DNA from: Hydractinia symbiolongicarpus
Taxonomy: Eukaryota > Cnidaria > Hydrozoa > Anthoathecata > Hydractiniidae
Direction: 5' to 3'
Assembly: GCF_029227915.1 (NCBI RefSeq)
Contig: NC_079879.1
Location: 29,518,501 to 29,582,500 of the forward strand
DNA length: 64,000 nt
A program made the translations under genes and the position numbers. The notes under the pieces were generated by a model. The model saw only the letters and a program-made list of their open reading frames with translations, was not told the DNA's origin and did no database searches. Of this stretch, positions 52,245-63,722 are shown in pieces. Each line of letters begins with the position of its first letter. Within the stretch, counting starts at the first letter, position 1.

Positions 52245-52334
52245 TCAAAAATGTTTTTATTTTTGATGAGACGATGAATAAAAGAAGTTTAATCACCGGC
52301 AAACGAAAACCCGCGATTTCCCGTAAATCCCGAT
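52245..52334 (+). repeat. Truncated 90-bp monomer, copy 3
   Basis: The third occurrence of the identical truncation junction lies exactly 2316 bp after copy 2. It is the corresponding element in the second unit of the 2316-bp HOR. Confidence 0.87.
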
Positions 52335-53734
52335 TCAAAAATGTTTTTATTTTTGATGAGACGCTGAATAAAAGAAGTTTAATCGCCGGCAAACGAAAAC
52401 CTGCGATTTCCCGTAAATCCCGGACTCGGCCCGTATAGTCAAAAGTATACAAAGAAAGTACCCAGGGAGTAAACTCATTTCCAGAACGATTTTTTAAATT
52501 ATTTTTTCACCACTAAAACGCATAAGACTTGTAGTTTTTAAAAATGTTTTCATTTTTGATGAGACGCTGAATAAAAGAAGTTTAATCGCCGGCAAACGAA
52601 AACCCGCGATTTCCCGTAAATCCCGGCTTGGCCCGTATAGTCAAAAGTATACAAAGAAAGTACCCAGGGAGTAAACTCATTTCCCGAACGATTTTTTAAA
52701 TTATTTTTTCACCACTAAAACGCATGAGACTTGTAGTTTATAAAAATGTTTTCATTTTTAATGAGACGCTGAATAGAAGAAGTTTAATCGCCGGCAAACG
52801 AAAACCTGCGATTTCCTGTAAATCCTGGACTCGGCCCGTATAGTCAAAAGTATACAAATAAAGTACCCAGGGAGTAAACTCATTTCCCAAACGATTTTTT
52901 AAATTATTATTTCACCACTAAAGCCCATAAGACTTGTAGTTTTTAAAAATGTTTTCATTTTTCATGAGACGCTGAATAAAAGATGTTTAATCGCCGGCAA
53001 ACGAAAGCCCGCGATTTCCCGTAAATCCCGGACTCGGCCCGTATAGTCAAAAGTATACATGGAAAGTACCCAGTGAGTAAACTCATTTCCCGAACGAATT
53101 TTTAAATTATTTTTTCACCACTAAAACGCATGAGACTTGTAGTTTTCAAAAATGTTTTCATTTTTGATGAGACGCTGAATAAAAGAAGTTTAATCGCCGG
53201 CAAACGAAAACCTGCGATTTCCTGTAAATCCTGGACTCGGCCCGTATAGTCAAAAGTATACAAATAATGTACCCAGGGAGTAAACTCATTTCCCAAACGA
53301 TTTTTTAAATTATTATTTCACCACTAAAGCCCATGAGACTTGTAGTTTTTAAAAATGTTTTCATTTTTGATGAGACGCTGAATAAAAGATGTTTAATCGC
53401 CGGCAAACGAAAACCCGCGATTTCCCGTAAATCTCGGACTCGGCCCGTATAGTCAAAAGTATACATGGAAAGTACCCAGTGAGTAAACTCATTTCCCGAA
53501 CGAATTTTTAAATTATTTTTTCACCACTAAAACGCATGAGACTTGTAGTTTTCAAAAATGTTTTCATTTTTGATGAGACGCTGAATAAAAGAAGTTTAAT
53601 CGCCGGCAAACGAAAACCTGCGATTTCCCGTAAATCCCGGACTCGGCCTGTATAGTCAAAAGTATACAAAGAAAGTACCCAGGGAGTAAACTCATTTCTC
53701 AAACGATTTTTTAAATAACTATTTCACCACTAAA

Positions 53735-54247
53735 GCCCATGAGACTTGTAGTTTTTAAAAATGTTTTTATTTTTGATGAGACGCTGAATAAAAGAGATTA
53801 ATCGCCGGCAAACGAAAACCCGCCATTTCCCGTAAACCCCGGACTCGGCCCGTATAGTCAAAAGTATACAAAGAAAGTACCCAGGGTGTAAACTCATTTC
53901 CCGAACGATTTTTTAATTTTTTTTTGCACCACTAAAACGCATGAGGCTTGTAGTTTTCAAAAATGTTTTCATTTTTGATGAGACGCTGAATAAAAGAAGT
54001 TTAATCGCCGGCAAACGAAAACCTGCGATTTCCCGTAAATCCCGGACTCGGCCCTTATAGTCAAAAGTATACAAAGAAAGTACCCAGGGTGTAAACTCAT
54101 TTCCCGAACGATTTTTTAAATTATTTTTTCACCACTAAAACGCATGAGACTTGTAGTTTTCAAAAATGTTTTCATTTTTGATGAGACGCTGAATAAAAGA
54201 AGTTTAATCGCCGGCAAACGAAAACCTGCGATTTCCCGTAAATCCCC
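53735..54247 (+). repeat. D monomers up to a recombination join
   Basis: About two and a half monomers with AAAAGAGATTAATC (short by one base), CGCCATTTCC, TTTTTGCACC with GAGGCTTG, CCCTTATAG and CCAGGGTGTAAAC. Near 54240, within the conserved CGATTTCCCGTAAATCC segment, the sequence switches to CCCCGACTCGG and becomes C-type. The monomer at 54083-54285 is therefore a hybrid of two domains. Confidence 0.75.
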
Positions 54248-56486
54248 GACTCGGCCCGTATAGTCAAAAGTATACAAAGAAAGTACCCAGGGAGTAAACT
54301 CATTTCCAGAACGATTTTTTAAATTATTTTTTCACCACTAAAACGCATGAGACTTGAAGTTTTCAAAAATGTTTTCATTTTTGATGAGACGCTGAATATA
54401 AGAAGTTTAATCGCCGGCAAACAAAAACCCGCGATTTCCCGTAAATCCCGGACTCGGCCCGTATAGTCAAAAGTATATAAGGAAAGTACCCAGTGAGTAA
54501 ACCTATTTCCTGAACGAATTTTTAAATTATTTTTTCACCACTAAAACGCATGAGACTTGTAGTTTTTAAAAATGTTTTCATTTTTGATGAGAAGCTTGAT
54601 GAAAGAAGTTTAATCGCCGGCAAACGAAAACCCGCGATTTCCCGTAAATCCCGGGCTTGGCCCGTATAGTCGAATGTATACAAAGAAAGTACCCTGTGAG
54701 TAAACTCATTTCCCGAACGATTTTTTAAATTATTTTTTCACCACTAAAACGGATGAGACTTGTAGTTTTTAAAAATGTTTTCATTTTTGATGAGACGCTG
54801 AATAAAAGAAGTTTAATCGCCGGCAAACAAAAATCCGCGATTTCCCGTAAATCCCGGACTCGGCCCGTATAGTCAAAATTATACAAAGAAAGTACCCAGG
54901 GAGTAAACTCATTTCCCGAACGATTTTTTAAATTATTTTTTCACCACTAAAACGCATGAGACTTGTAGTTTTCAAAAATGTTTTCATTTTTGATGAGACG
55001 CTTAATGAAAGAGGTTTAATCGCCGGCAAACGAAAACCCGCGATTTCCCGTAAATCTCAGGCTTATCCCGTATAGTTGAATGTATACAATGAAAGTACCC
55101 TGTGAGTAAACTCATTTCCAGAAAGATTTTTTAAATTATTTTTTCACCACTAAAACGCATAAGACTTGTAGTTTTTAAAAATGTTTTCATTTTTGATGAG
55201 ACGCTGAATAAAAGAAGTTTAATCACCGGAAAACGAAAACCCGCGATTTCCCGTAAATCCCGCCTTGGCCCGTATAGTCAAAAGTATACAAAGAATGTAC
55301 CCAGGGAGTAAACTCATTTCCCGAACGATTTTTTAAATTATTTTTTCACCACTAAAACGCATGGACTTGTAGTTTTCAAAAATGTTTTTATTTTTAATGA
55401 GACGCTGAATAATAGAAGTTTAATCGCCGGCAAACGAAAACCTGCGATTTCCCGTAAATCCCGGACTCGGCCCGTATAGTCAAAAGTATACAAAGAAAGT
55501 ACCCAGGGAGTAAACTCATTTCCAGAACGATTTTTTAAATTATTTTTTCACCACTAAAACGCATGAGACTTGAAGTTTTCAAAAATGTTTTCATTTTTGA
55601 TGAGACGCTGAATATAAGAAGTTTAATCGCCGGCAAACAAAAACCTGCGATTTCCCGTAAATCCCGGACTCGGCCCGTATAGTCAAAAGTATATAAGGAA
55701 AGTACCCAGTGAGTAAACTTATTTCCCGAACGAATTTTTAAATTATTTTTTCACCACTAAAACGCATGAGACTTGTAGTTTTTAAAATTGTTTTCATTTT
55801 TGATGAGACGCTGAATAAATGAAGTTTAATCGCCGGCAATCAAAAACCTGCGATTTCCCGTAAATCCCGGTCTCCGCCCGTATAGTCCAAAGTATACAAA
55901 GAAAGTACCCAGGTAGTAAACTCATTTCCCGAACGATTTTTTAAATTATTTTTTCACCACTAAAACGCATGAGACTTGTAGTTTTTAAAAATGTTTTCAT
56001 TTTTGATGAGACATTTAATGAAAGAGGTTTAATCGCCGGCAAACGAAATCCCGCGATTTCCCGTAAATCCCGGGCTTGGCCCGTATAGTCGAATGTATAC
56101 AAAGAAAGTACCCAGGGAGTAAACTCATTTCCCAAACGATTTTTTAATTTTTTTTTTCACCACTAAAACGCATGGACTTGTAGTTTTCAAAAATGTTTTC
56201 ATTTTTGATGAGACGCTGAATAAAAGAAGTTTAATCGCCGGCAAACGAAAACCTGCGATTTCCCGTAAATCCCGGGCTTGGCCCGTATAGTCGAATGTAT
56301 ACAATGAAAGTACCCTGTGAGTAAACTCATTTCCAGAAAGATTTTTAAAATTATTTTTTCACACTAAAACGCATAAGACTTGTAGTTTTTAAAAATGTTT
56401 TCATTTTTAATGAGACGCTGAATAAAAAAAGTTTAATCGCTGGCAAACGAAAACCCGCGATTTCCCGTAAATCCCGGACGCGGCCC
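54247..56486 (+). repeat. Block duplication of 45882-48120 (offset ~8365 bp)
   Basis: CCGACTCGG (45882/54247), CCAGGTAG (47547/55912) and GCTGGCAAAC (48073/56439) all align at 8365-8366 bp. About 11 C-domain monomers have thus been copied into the D domain. Beyond 56486 one additional GGTGAGACG monomer (to about 56690) separates the copies, after which alignment resumes at about 8567 bp to at least 57090. Differences are few, for example GACTCGG versus TCTCCGC near 55871. Confidence 0.83.
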
Positions 56487-57197
56487 GTATAGTCAAAAGT
56501 ATACAAAGAAAGTACCCAGGGAGTAAACTCATTTCCCGAACGATTTTTTAAATTTTTTTTTCACCACTAAAACGCATGGACTTGTAGTTTTCAAAAATGT
56601 TTTCATTTTTGGTGAGACGCTGAATAAAAGAAGTTTAATCGCCGGCAAACGAAAACCTGCGATTTCCCGTAAATCCCGGGCTTGGCCCGTATAGTCGAAT
56701 GTATACAATAAAAGTACCCTGTGAGTAAACTCATTTCCAGAAAGATTTTTTAAATCATTTTTTCACCACTAAAACGCATAAGACTTGCAGTTTTTAAAAA
56801 TGTTTTCATTTTTAATGAGACGCTGAATAAAAAAAGTTTAATCGCCGGCAAACGAAAACCCGCGATTTCCCGTAAATCCCGGGCTTGGCTCGTATAGTCA
56901 AAAGTATACAAAGAAAGTACCCAGGGAGTAAACTCATTTCCTGAACGATTTTTTAAATTATTTTTTCACCACTAAAACGCATGGACTTGTAGTTTTCAAA
57001 AATGTTTTTATTTTTGATGAGACGATGAATAAAAGAAGTTTAATCACCGGCAAACGAAAACCCGCGATTTCCCGTAAATCCCGATTTGGCCCGTATAGTC
57101 AAAAGTATACAAAGAATGTACCCAGGGAGTAAACTCATTTCCCGAACGATTTTTTAAATTATTTTTTCACCACTAAAACGCATGGACTTGTAGTTTT
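56486..57197 (+). repeat. D monomers including the intact parent of the truncated unit
   Basis: Contains the extra GGTGAGACG monomer, a CATAAGACTTGCAG monomer, and a GACGATGAAT-CCCGATTTGG monomer. The last, with the part of the next monomer up to 57196, is the undeleted equivalent of the 90-bp fragments. From CAAAAATG at 56996 to CAAAAATG at 57197 is 201 bp, against 90 bp in the truncated version. Confidence 0.78.
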
Positions 57198-59100
57198 CAA
57201 AAATGTTTTTATTTTTGATGAGACGCTGAATAAAAGAAGTTTAATCGCCGGCAAACGAAAACCTGCGATTTCCCGTAAATCCCGGACTCGGCCCGTATAG
57301 TCAAAAGTATACAAAGAAAGTACCCAGGGAGTAAACTCATTTCCAGAACGATTTTTTAAATTATTTTTTCACCACTAAAACGCATAAGACTTGTAGTTTT
57401 TAAAAATGTTTTCATTTTTGATGAGACGCTGAATAAAAGAAGTTTAATCGCCGGCAAACGAAAACCCGCGATTTCCCGTAAATCCCGGCTTGGCCCGTAT
57501 AGTCAAAAGTATACAAAGAAAGTACCCAGGGAGTAAACTCATTTCCCGAACGATTTTTTAAATTATTTTTTCACCACTAAAACGCATGAGACTTGTAGTT
57601 TATAAAAATGTTTTCATTTTTAATGAGACGCTGAATAGAAGAAGTTTAATCGCCGGCAAACGAAAACCTGCGATTTCCTGTAAATCCTGGACTCGGCCCG
57701 TATAGTCAAAAGTATACAAATAAAGTACCCAGGGAGTAAACTCATTTCCCAAACGATTTTTTAAATTATTATTTCACCACTAAAGCCCATAAGACTTGTA
57801 GTTGTTAAAAATGTTTTCATTTTTGATGAGACGCTGAATAAAAGATGTTTAATCGCCGGCAAACGAAAGCCCGCGATTTCCCGTAAATCCCGGACTCGGC
57901 CCGTATAGTCAAAAGTATACATGGAAAGTACCCAGTGAGTAAACTCATTTCCCGAACGAATTTTTAAATTATTTTTTCACCACTAAAACGCATGAGACTT
58001 GTAGTTTTCAAAAATGTTTTCATTTTTGATGAGACGCTGAATAAAAGAAGTTTAATCGCCGGCAAACGAAAACCTGCGATTTCCTGTAAATCCTGGACTC
58101 GGCCCGTATAGTCAAAAGTATACAAATAATGTACCCAGGGAGTAAACTCATTTCCCAAACGATTTTTTAAATTATTATTTCACCACTAAAGCCCATGAGA
58201 CTTGTAGTTTTTAAAAATGTTTTCATTTTTGATGAGACGCTGAATAAAAGATGTTTAATCGCCGGCAAACGAAAACCCGCGATTTCCCGTAAATCTCGGA
58301 CTCGGCCCGTATAGTCAAAAGTATACATGGAAAGTACCCAGTGAGTAAACTCATTTCCCGAACGAATTTTTAAATTATTTTTTCACCACTAAAACGCATG
58401 AGACTTGTAGTTTTTAAAAATGTTTTCATTTTTGATGAGACGCTGAATAAAAGAAGTTTAATCGCCGGCAAACGAAAACCTGCGATTTCCCGTAAATCCC
58501 GGACTCGGCCTGTATAGTCAAAAGTATACAAAGAAAGTACCCAGGGAGTAAACTCATTTCTCAAACGATTTTTTAAATAACTATTTCACCACTAAAGCCC
58601 ATGAGACTTGTAGTTTTTAAAAATGTTTTTATTTTTGATGAGACGCTGAATAAAAGAGATTAATCGCCGGCAAACGAAAACCCGCCATTTCCCGTAAACC
58701 CCGGACTCGGCCCGTATAGTCAAAAGTATACAAAGAAAGTACCCAGGGTGTAAACTCATTTCCCGAACGATTTTTTAATTTTTTTTTGCACCACTAAAAC
58801 GCATGAGGCTTGTAGTTTTCAAAAATGTTTTCATTTTTGATGAGACGCTGAATAAAAGAAGTTTAATCGCCGGCAAACGAAAACCTGCGATTTCCCGTAA
58901 ATCCCGGACTCGGCCCTTATAGTCAAAAGTATACAAAGAAAGTACCCAGGGTGTAAACTCATTTCCCGAACGATTTTTTAAATTATTTTTTCACCACTAA
59001 AACGCATGAGACTTGTAGTTTTCAAAAATGTTTTCATTTTTGATGAGACGCTGAATAAAAGAAGTTTAATCGCCGGCAAACGAAAACCTGCGATTTCCCG
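57197..59100 (+). repeat. Block duplication of 52335-54240 (offset 4862 bp)
   Basis: CAAAAATG (52335/57197), the ACATGGAAAG and TTCTCAAACG monomers (53102/57964; 53508/58370), AAAAGAGATTAATC and TTTTTGCACC (about 53793/58654 and 53925/58787) align at 4862 bp. The match ends near 59100, the equivalent of the hybrid join at 54240. A local three-monomer (608-bp) repeat then places another TTCTCAAACG monomer at 59167 after the one at 58559. Confidence 0.83.
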
Positions 59101-60426
59101 TAAATCCCGGACTCGGCCTGTATAGTCAAAAGTATACAAAGAAAGTACCCAGGGAGTAAACTCATTTCTCAAACGATTTTTTAAATAACTATTTCACCAC
59201 TAAAGCCCATGAGACTTGTAGTTTTTAAAAATGTTTTCATTTTTGATGAGACGCTGAATAAAAGAAGTTTAATCGCCGGCAAACGAAAACCCGCCATTTC
59301 CCGTAAACCCCAGACTCGGCCCGTATAGTCAAAAGTATACAAAGAAAGTACCCAGGGAGTAAACCCATTTCCCGAACGATTTTTTAAATTTTTTTTCACC
59401 AATAAAACGCATGAGACTTGTAGTTTTTCAAAAATGTTTTCATTTTTGATGGGACGCTGAATAAAAGAGGTTTAATCGCCGGCAAACGAAAACCCGCCAT
59501 TTCCCGTAAACCCCGGACTCGGCCCGTATAGTCAAAAGTATACAAAGAAAGTACCCAGGGTGTAAACTCATTTCCCGAACGATTTTTTAAATTTTTTTTT
59601 CACCACTAAAACGCATGAGGCTTGTAGTTTTCAAAAATGTTTTAATTTTTGATGAGACGCTGAATAAAAGTAGTTTAATCGCCGGCAAACGAAAACCTGC
59701 GATTTCCCGTAAATCCCGGACTCGGCCGGTATAGTCAAAAGTATACAAAGAAAGTACCCAGGGAGTAAACTCATTTCCCAAACGATTTTTTAAATTATTA
59801 TTTCACCACTAAAGCCCATGAGACTTGTAGTTTTCAAAAATGTTTTCATTTTTGATGAGACGCTGAATAAAAGAAGTTTAATCGCCGGCAAACGAAAACC
59901 CGCGAATTCCCGTAAATCCCGGGCTTGGCCCGTATAGTCGAATGTATACAAAGAAAGTACCCTGTGAGTAAACTCATTTCCCGAACGATTTTTTAAATTA
60001 TTTTTTCGCCACTAAAACGCATGAGACTTGTAGTTTTCAGAAATGTTTTCATTTTTGATGAGACGCTTAATGAAAGTGGTTTAATCGCCGGCAAACGAAA
60101 ATCCGCGATTTCCCGCAAATCCTGGGCTCGACCCGTATAGTCAAAAGTATACAAAGAAAGTACCCAGGGTGTAAACTTATTTTCCGAACGATTTTTTAAA
60201 TTATTTTTTCACCACTAAAACGCATGAGACTTGTAGTTTTCAAAAATGTTTTCATTTTTGATGAGACGCTTACTGAAAGAGCTTTAATCGCCGGCAAACG
60301 AAATCCCGCGATTTCCCGTAAATCCAGGGCTTGGCCCGTATTGTCGAATGTATACAAAGAAAGTACCCAGGGAGTAAACTCATTTCCTGAACGATTTTTT
60401 AAATATTTTTTTCACCACTAAAACGC

Positions 60427-60552
60427 ATGAGACTTGTAGTTTTCAAAAATGTTTTCATTTTTGATGAGACGCTTAATGAAAGCAAACGAAAACCCGCGAT
60501 TTTCCGTAAATCTGGGGCTTGTCCCGTATTGTCGAATGTATACAAAGAAAGT
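60427..60552 (+). repeat. Monomer with 15-bp internal deletion
   Basis: At 60482/60483 the usual GAAAG-AGGTTTAATCGCCGG-CAAACG is reduced to GAAAGCAAACG, removing 15 bp including the conserved GCCGGC palindrome. It is the only monomer I noticed lacking that site. The deletion also preserves reading frame by chance. Confidence 0.85.
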
Positions 60553-60800
60553 ACCCAGGGAGTAAACTCATTTCCCGAACGATTTTTCAGATATTTTTTT
60601 CACCACTAAAACGCATGAGACTTGTAGTTTTCAAAAATGTTTTCATTTTTGATGAGACGCTTAATGAAAGAGGTTTAATCGCCGGCAAACGAAAACCCGC
60701 GATTTCCCGTAAATCCCGGGCTTGGCCCGTATAGTCGAATGTATACAAAGAAAGTACCCTGTGAGTAAACTCATTTCCAGAACGATTTTATAAATTATTT

Positions 60801-60815
60801 TTTCACCACGCATAA
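60801..60815 (+). repeat. Monomer with 6-bp deletion at CACTAAAACGC
   Basis: The block normally reading CACCACTAAAACGCAT is shortened to CACCACGCAT near 60808, a loss of 6 bp. It disrupts an otherwise very constant stretch (consensus 51-66) and is private to this monomer. Confidence 0.85.
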
Positions 60816-61500
60816 GACTTGTAGTTTTTAAAAATGTTTTCATTTTTGATGAGACGCTGAATAAAAGAAGTTTAATCGCCGGCAAACGAAAACCCGCGAT
60901 TTCCCGTAAATCCCGGGCTTGGCCCGTATAGTCAAAAGTATACAAAGAAAGTACCCAGGAAGTAAACTCATTTCCCGAACGATTTTTTAAATTATTTTTT
61001 CACCACTAAAACGCATGAGACTTGTAGTTTTCAAAAGTGTTTTCATTTTTGCTGAGACGCTGAATAAAAGAAGTTTAATCGCCGGCAAACGAAATCCCGC
61101 CATTTCCCGTAAACCCCGGACTCGGCCCGTATAGTCAAAAGTATACAAAGAAAGTACCCAGGGAGTAAACTCATTTCCCGAACGATTTTTTATATTATTT
61201 TTTTACCACTAAACGCATGAGACTTGTAGTTTTCAAAAATGTTTTCATTTTTGATGAGACGCTTAATGAAAGAACTTTAATCGCCGGCAAACGAAAACCT
61301 GCGATTTCCCGTAAATCCCGGACTCGGCCCGTATAGTCAAAAGTATACAAAGAAAGTACCCAGGGAGTAAACTCATTTCCCGAACGATTTTTTAAATTAT
61401 TTTTTCACCACTAAAACGCATGAGACTTGTAATTTTTAAAAATGGTTTCATTTTTGATGAGACGCTGAATAAAAGAAGTTTAATCGCCTGCAAACGAAAA

Positions 61501-61534
61501 CCCGCGATTTCCCGTAAATCCCGGACTCGGCCCG
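61501..61534 (+). other. Helically phased CCCG cluster (representative)
   Basis: CCCG occurs at 61501, 61511, 61520 and 61531, spacings of 10, 9 and 11 bp, about one helical turn. These are consensus positions 146, 156, 165 and 176. The cluster recurs in most monomers, sometimes with the first motif changed to CCTG. The G+C-rich third of the monomer contrasts with the A/T-rich dyad about 60 bp upstream, which could favour fixed nucleosome placement (inference). Confidence 0.75.
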
Positions 61535-61638
61535 TATAGTCAAAAGTATACAAGGAAAGAACCCAGTGAGTAAACTCATTTCCTGAACGAATTTTTAAAT
61601 TATTTTTTCACCACTAAAACGCATGAGACTTGTAGTTT

Positions 61639-61660
61639 TCAAAAATGTTTTCATTTTTGA
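61639..61660. other. Monomer dyad: 9-bp stem, TTTT loop (representative)
   Basis: TCAAAAATG and CATTTTTGA are perfect reverse complements separated by TTTT, at consensus positions 81-102. The same dyad recurs in nearly every monomer. It could extrude as a short hairpin or bind a dimeric protein; no known factor is implied. At 35465-35486 the outer pair is T-A instead of C-G, so pairing is kept. Confidence 0.8.
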
Positions 61661-62098
61661 TGAGACGCTGAATAAAAGAAGTTTAATCGCCGGCAAACAA
61701 AAACCTGCAATTTCCCTTAAATCCTGGACCCGGCCCGTATAGTCAAAAGTTACAAAGAAAGTAACCAGGGTGTAAACTCATTTCCCCAACGATTTTTTAA
61801 ATTATTTTTTCACCACTAAAACGCATGAGACTTGTAGTTTTCAAAAGTTTTTTCATTTTTGATGAGACGCTGATTAAAAAAAAGAGTTTAATCGCCGGCA
61901 AACGAAAACCTGCGATTTCCCGTAAATCCCGGACTCGGCCCGTATAGTTAAAAGTATACACAGAAAGTACCCAGGAAGTAAATTCATTTCCCAAACGATT
62001 TTTTAAATTATTATTTCACCACTAAAGCCCATGAGACTTGTAGTTTTTAAAAATGTTTTCATTTTTGATGAGACGCTGAATAAAAGAAGCTTAATCGC

Positions 62099-63722
62099 CG
62101 GCAAACGAAAACCCGCGATTTCCGGTAAATCCCGGACTCGGCCCGTATAGTCAAAAGTATACATGGAAAGTACCCAGTGAGTAAACTTATTTTCCGAACG
62201 AATTTTTAAGTTATTTTTTCACCACTAAAACGCATGAGACTTGTAGTTTTTAGAAATGTTTTCATTTTTGATGAGACGCTTAATGAAAGTGGTTTAATCG
62301 GCGGCAAACGAAAACCCGCGATTTCCCGTAAATCCCGGGCTAGGCCCGTATAGTCGAATGTATACAAAGAAAGTACCCTGTGAGTAAACTCATTTCCAAA
62401 ACGATTTTTTAAATTATCTTTTCACCACTAAAACGCTTGAGACTTGTAGTTTTCAAAAATGTTTTCATTTTTGATGAGACGCTGAATAAAAGAAGTTTAT
62501 TCGCCGGCAAACGAAAACCCGCCATTTCCCGTAAACCCCGGACTCGGCCCGCATAGTCAAAAGTATACAAAGAAAGTACCCTGTGAGTAAACCCATTTCC
62601 AAAACGATTTTTTAAATTATCTTTTCACCACTAAAACGCATGAGACTTGTAGTTTTCAAAAATGTTTTCATTTTTGATGAGACACTTAATGAAAGAGGTT
62701 TAATCGCCGGCAAACGAAAACCCGCGATTTCCCGTAAATCCCGGGCTTGGCCCGTATAGTCGAATGTATACAAAGAAAGTACCCTGTGAGTAAACTCATT
62801 TCCAGAAAGATTTTTTAAATTATTTTTTCACCACTAAAACGCATAAGACTTGTAGTTTTTAAAAATGTTTTCATTTTTGATGAGACGCTGAATAAAAGAA
62901 GTTTAATCGCCGGCAAACGAAAACCCGCGATTTCCCGTAAATCCCGGACTCGGCCCGTATAGTCAAAAGTATACATGGAAAGTACCCAGTGAGTAAACTT
63001 ATTTTCCGAACGAATTTTTAAGTTATTTTTTCACCACTAAAACGCATGAGACTTGTAGTTTTTAGAAATGTTTTCATTTTTGATGAGACGCTTAATGAAA
63101 GTGGTTTAATCGGCGGCAAACGAAAACCCGCGATTTCCCGTAAATCCCGGGCTAGGCCCGTATAGTCGAATGTATACAAAGAAAGTACCCTGTGAGTAAA
63201 CTCATTTCCAAAACGATTTTTTAAATTATCTTTTCACCACTAAAACGCTTGAGACTTGTAGTTTTCAAAAATGTTTTCATTTTTGATGAGACGCTGAATA
63301 AAAGAAGTTTATTCGCCGGCAAACGAAAACCCGCCATTTCCCGTAAACCCCGGACTCGGCCCGCATAGTCAAAAGTATACAAAGAAAGTACCCTGTGAGT
63401 AAACCCATTTCCAAAACGATTTTTTAAATTATCTTTTCACCACTAAAACGCATGAGACTTGTAGTTTTCAAAAATGTTTTCATTTTTGATGAGACACTTA
63501 ATGAAAGAGGTTTAATCGCCGGCAAACGAAAACCCGCGATTTCCCGTAAATCCCGGGCTTGGCCCGTATAGTCGAATGTATACAAAGAAAGTACCCTGTG
63601 AGTAAACTCATTTCCAGTAAGATTTTTTAAATTATTTTTTCACCACTAAAACGCATAAGACTTGTAGTTTTTAAAAATGTTTTCATTTTTGATGAGACGC
63701 TGAATAAAAGAAGTTTAATCGC
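62099..63722 (+). repeat. 4-monomer HOR, 812-bp period, two copies
   Basis: GGGCTAGGCCC falls at 62337 and 63149, 812 bp apart. The unit includes an ACATGGAAAG monomer with AAGTTATTTTTTC, a TAATCGGCGG variant (GCCGGC lost to GGCGGC), an ACGCTTGAG monomer with TTTATTCGCC, a CCAAAACG monomer with GACACTTAATG, and a CATAAG monomer. The copies differ at a handful of bases (AAACCCATTTCC/CATTTCC context, CCAGAAAG versus CCAGTAAG). Confidence 0.83.

Larger units (their letters stand above)
49200..53735 (+). repeat. 2316-bp HOR (11 monomers + 90-bp fragment), two copies
   Basis: Copies are about 49200-51515 and 51516-53735; offsets of exactly 2316 hold at 49929/52245, 50786/53102 and 51192/53508. 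The unit contains CCCGATTTGG monomers, the truncated monomer, a CCGGCTTGG monomer, TTTATAAAAATG with CCTGTAAATCC, CTAAAGCCC monomers, ACATGGAAAG, and TTCTCAAACG with AAATAACTATTT. Copy differences are few, for example TTCATAAGACG versus TTCATGAGACG near 50647. The unit is not an integer number of monomers because the truncated monomer is built in. Confidence 0.85.
59100..62099 (+). repeat. Divergent monomers without visible HOR
   Basis: About 15 monomers, most carrying private changes from about 59380 on: GATGGGACG (59450), TTTTAATTTTT (59640), GGCCGGTATAG (59725), GCGAATTCC (59902), TTCGCCAC (60006), CTTACTGAAAGAGC (60270), TATTGTCG (60340), AAAAGTGTTTTC (61034), GCTGAGACG (61050), CGCCTGCAAAC (61486) and AAAGTTACAAAG (61747). 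Several monomers have small indels. No multi-monomer period is visible. The pattern looks like older, less homogenised satellite. No gene is present. Confidence 0.72.

Noticed and set aside
61639-61670. Intrinsic transcription terminators (stem-loops with T runs)
   Set aside because: The stem is almost entirely A-T, occurs in every monomer, and has no upstream gene. It is better described as a satellite dyad.
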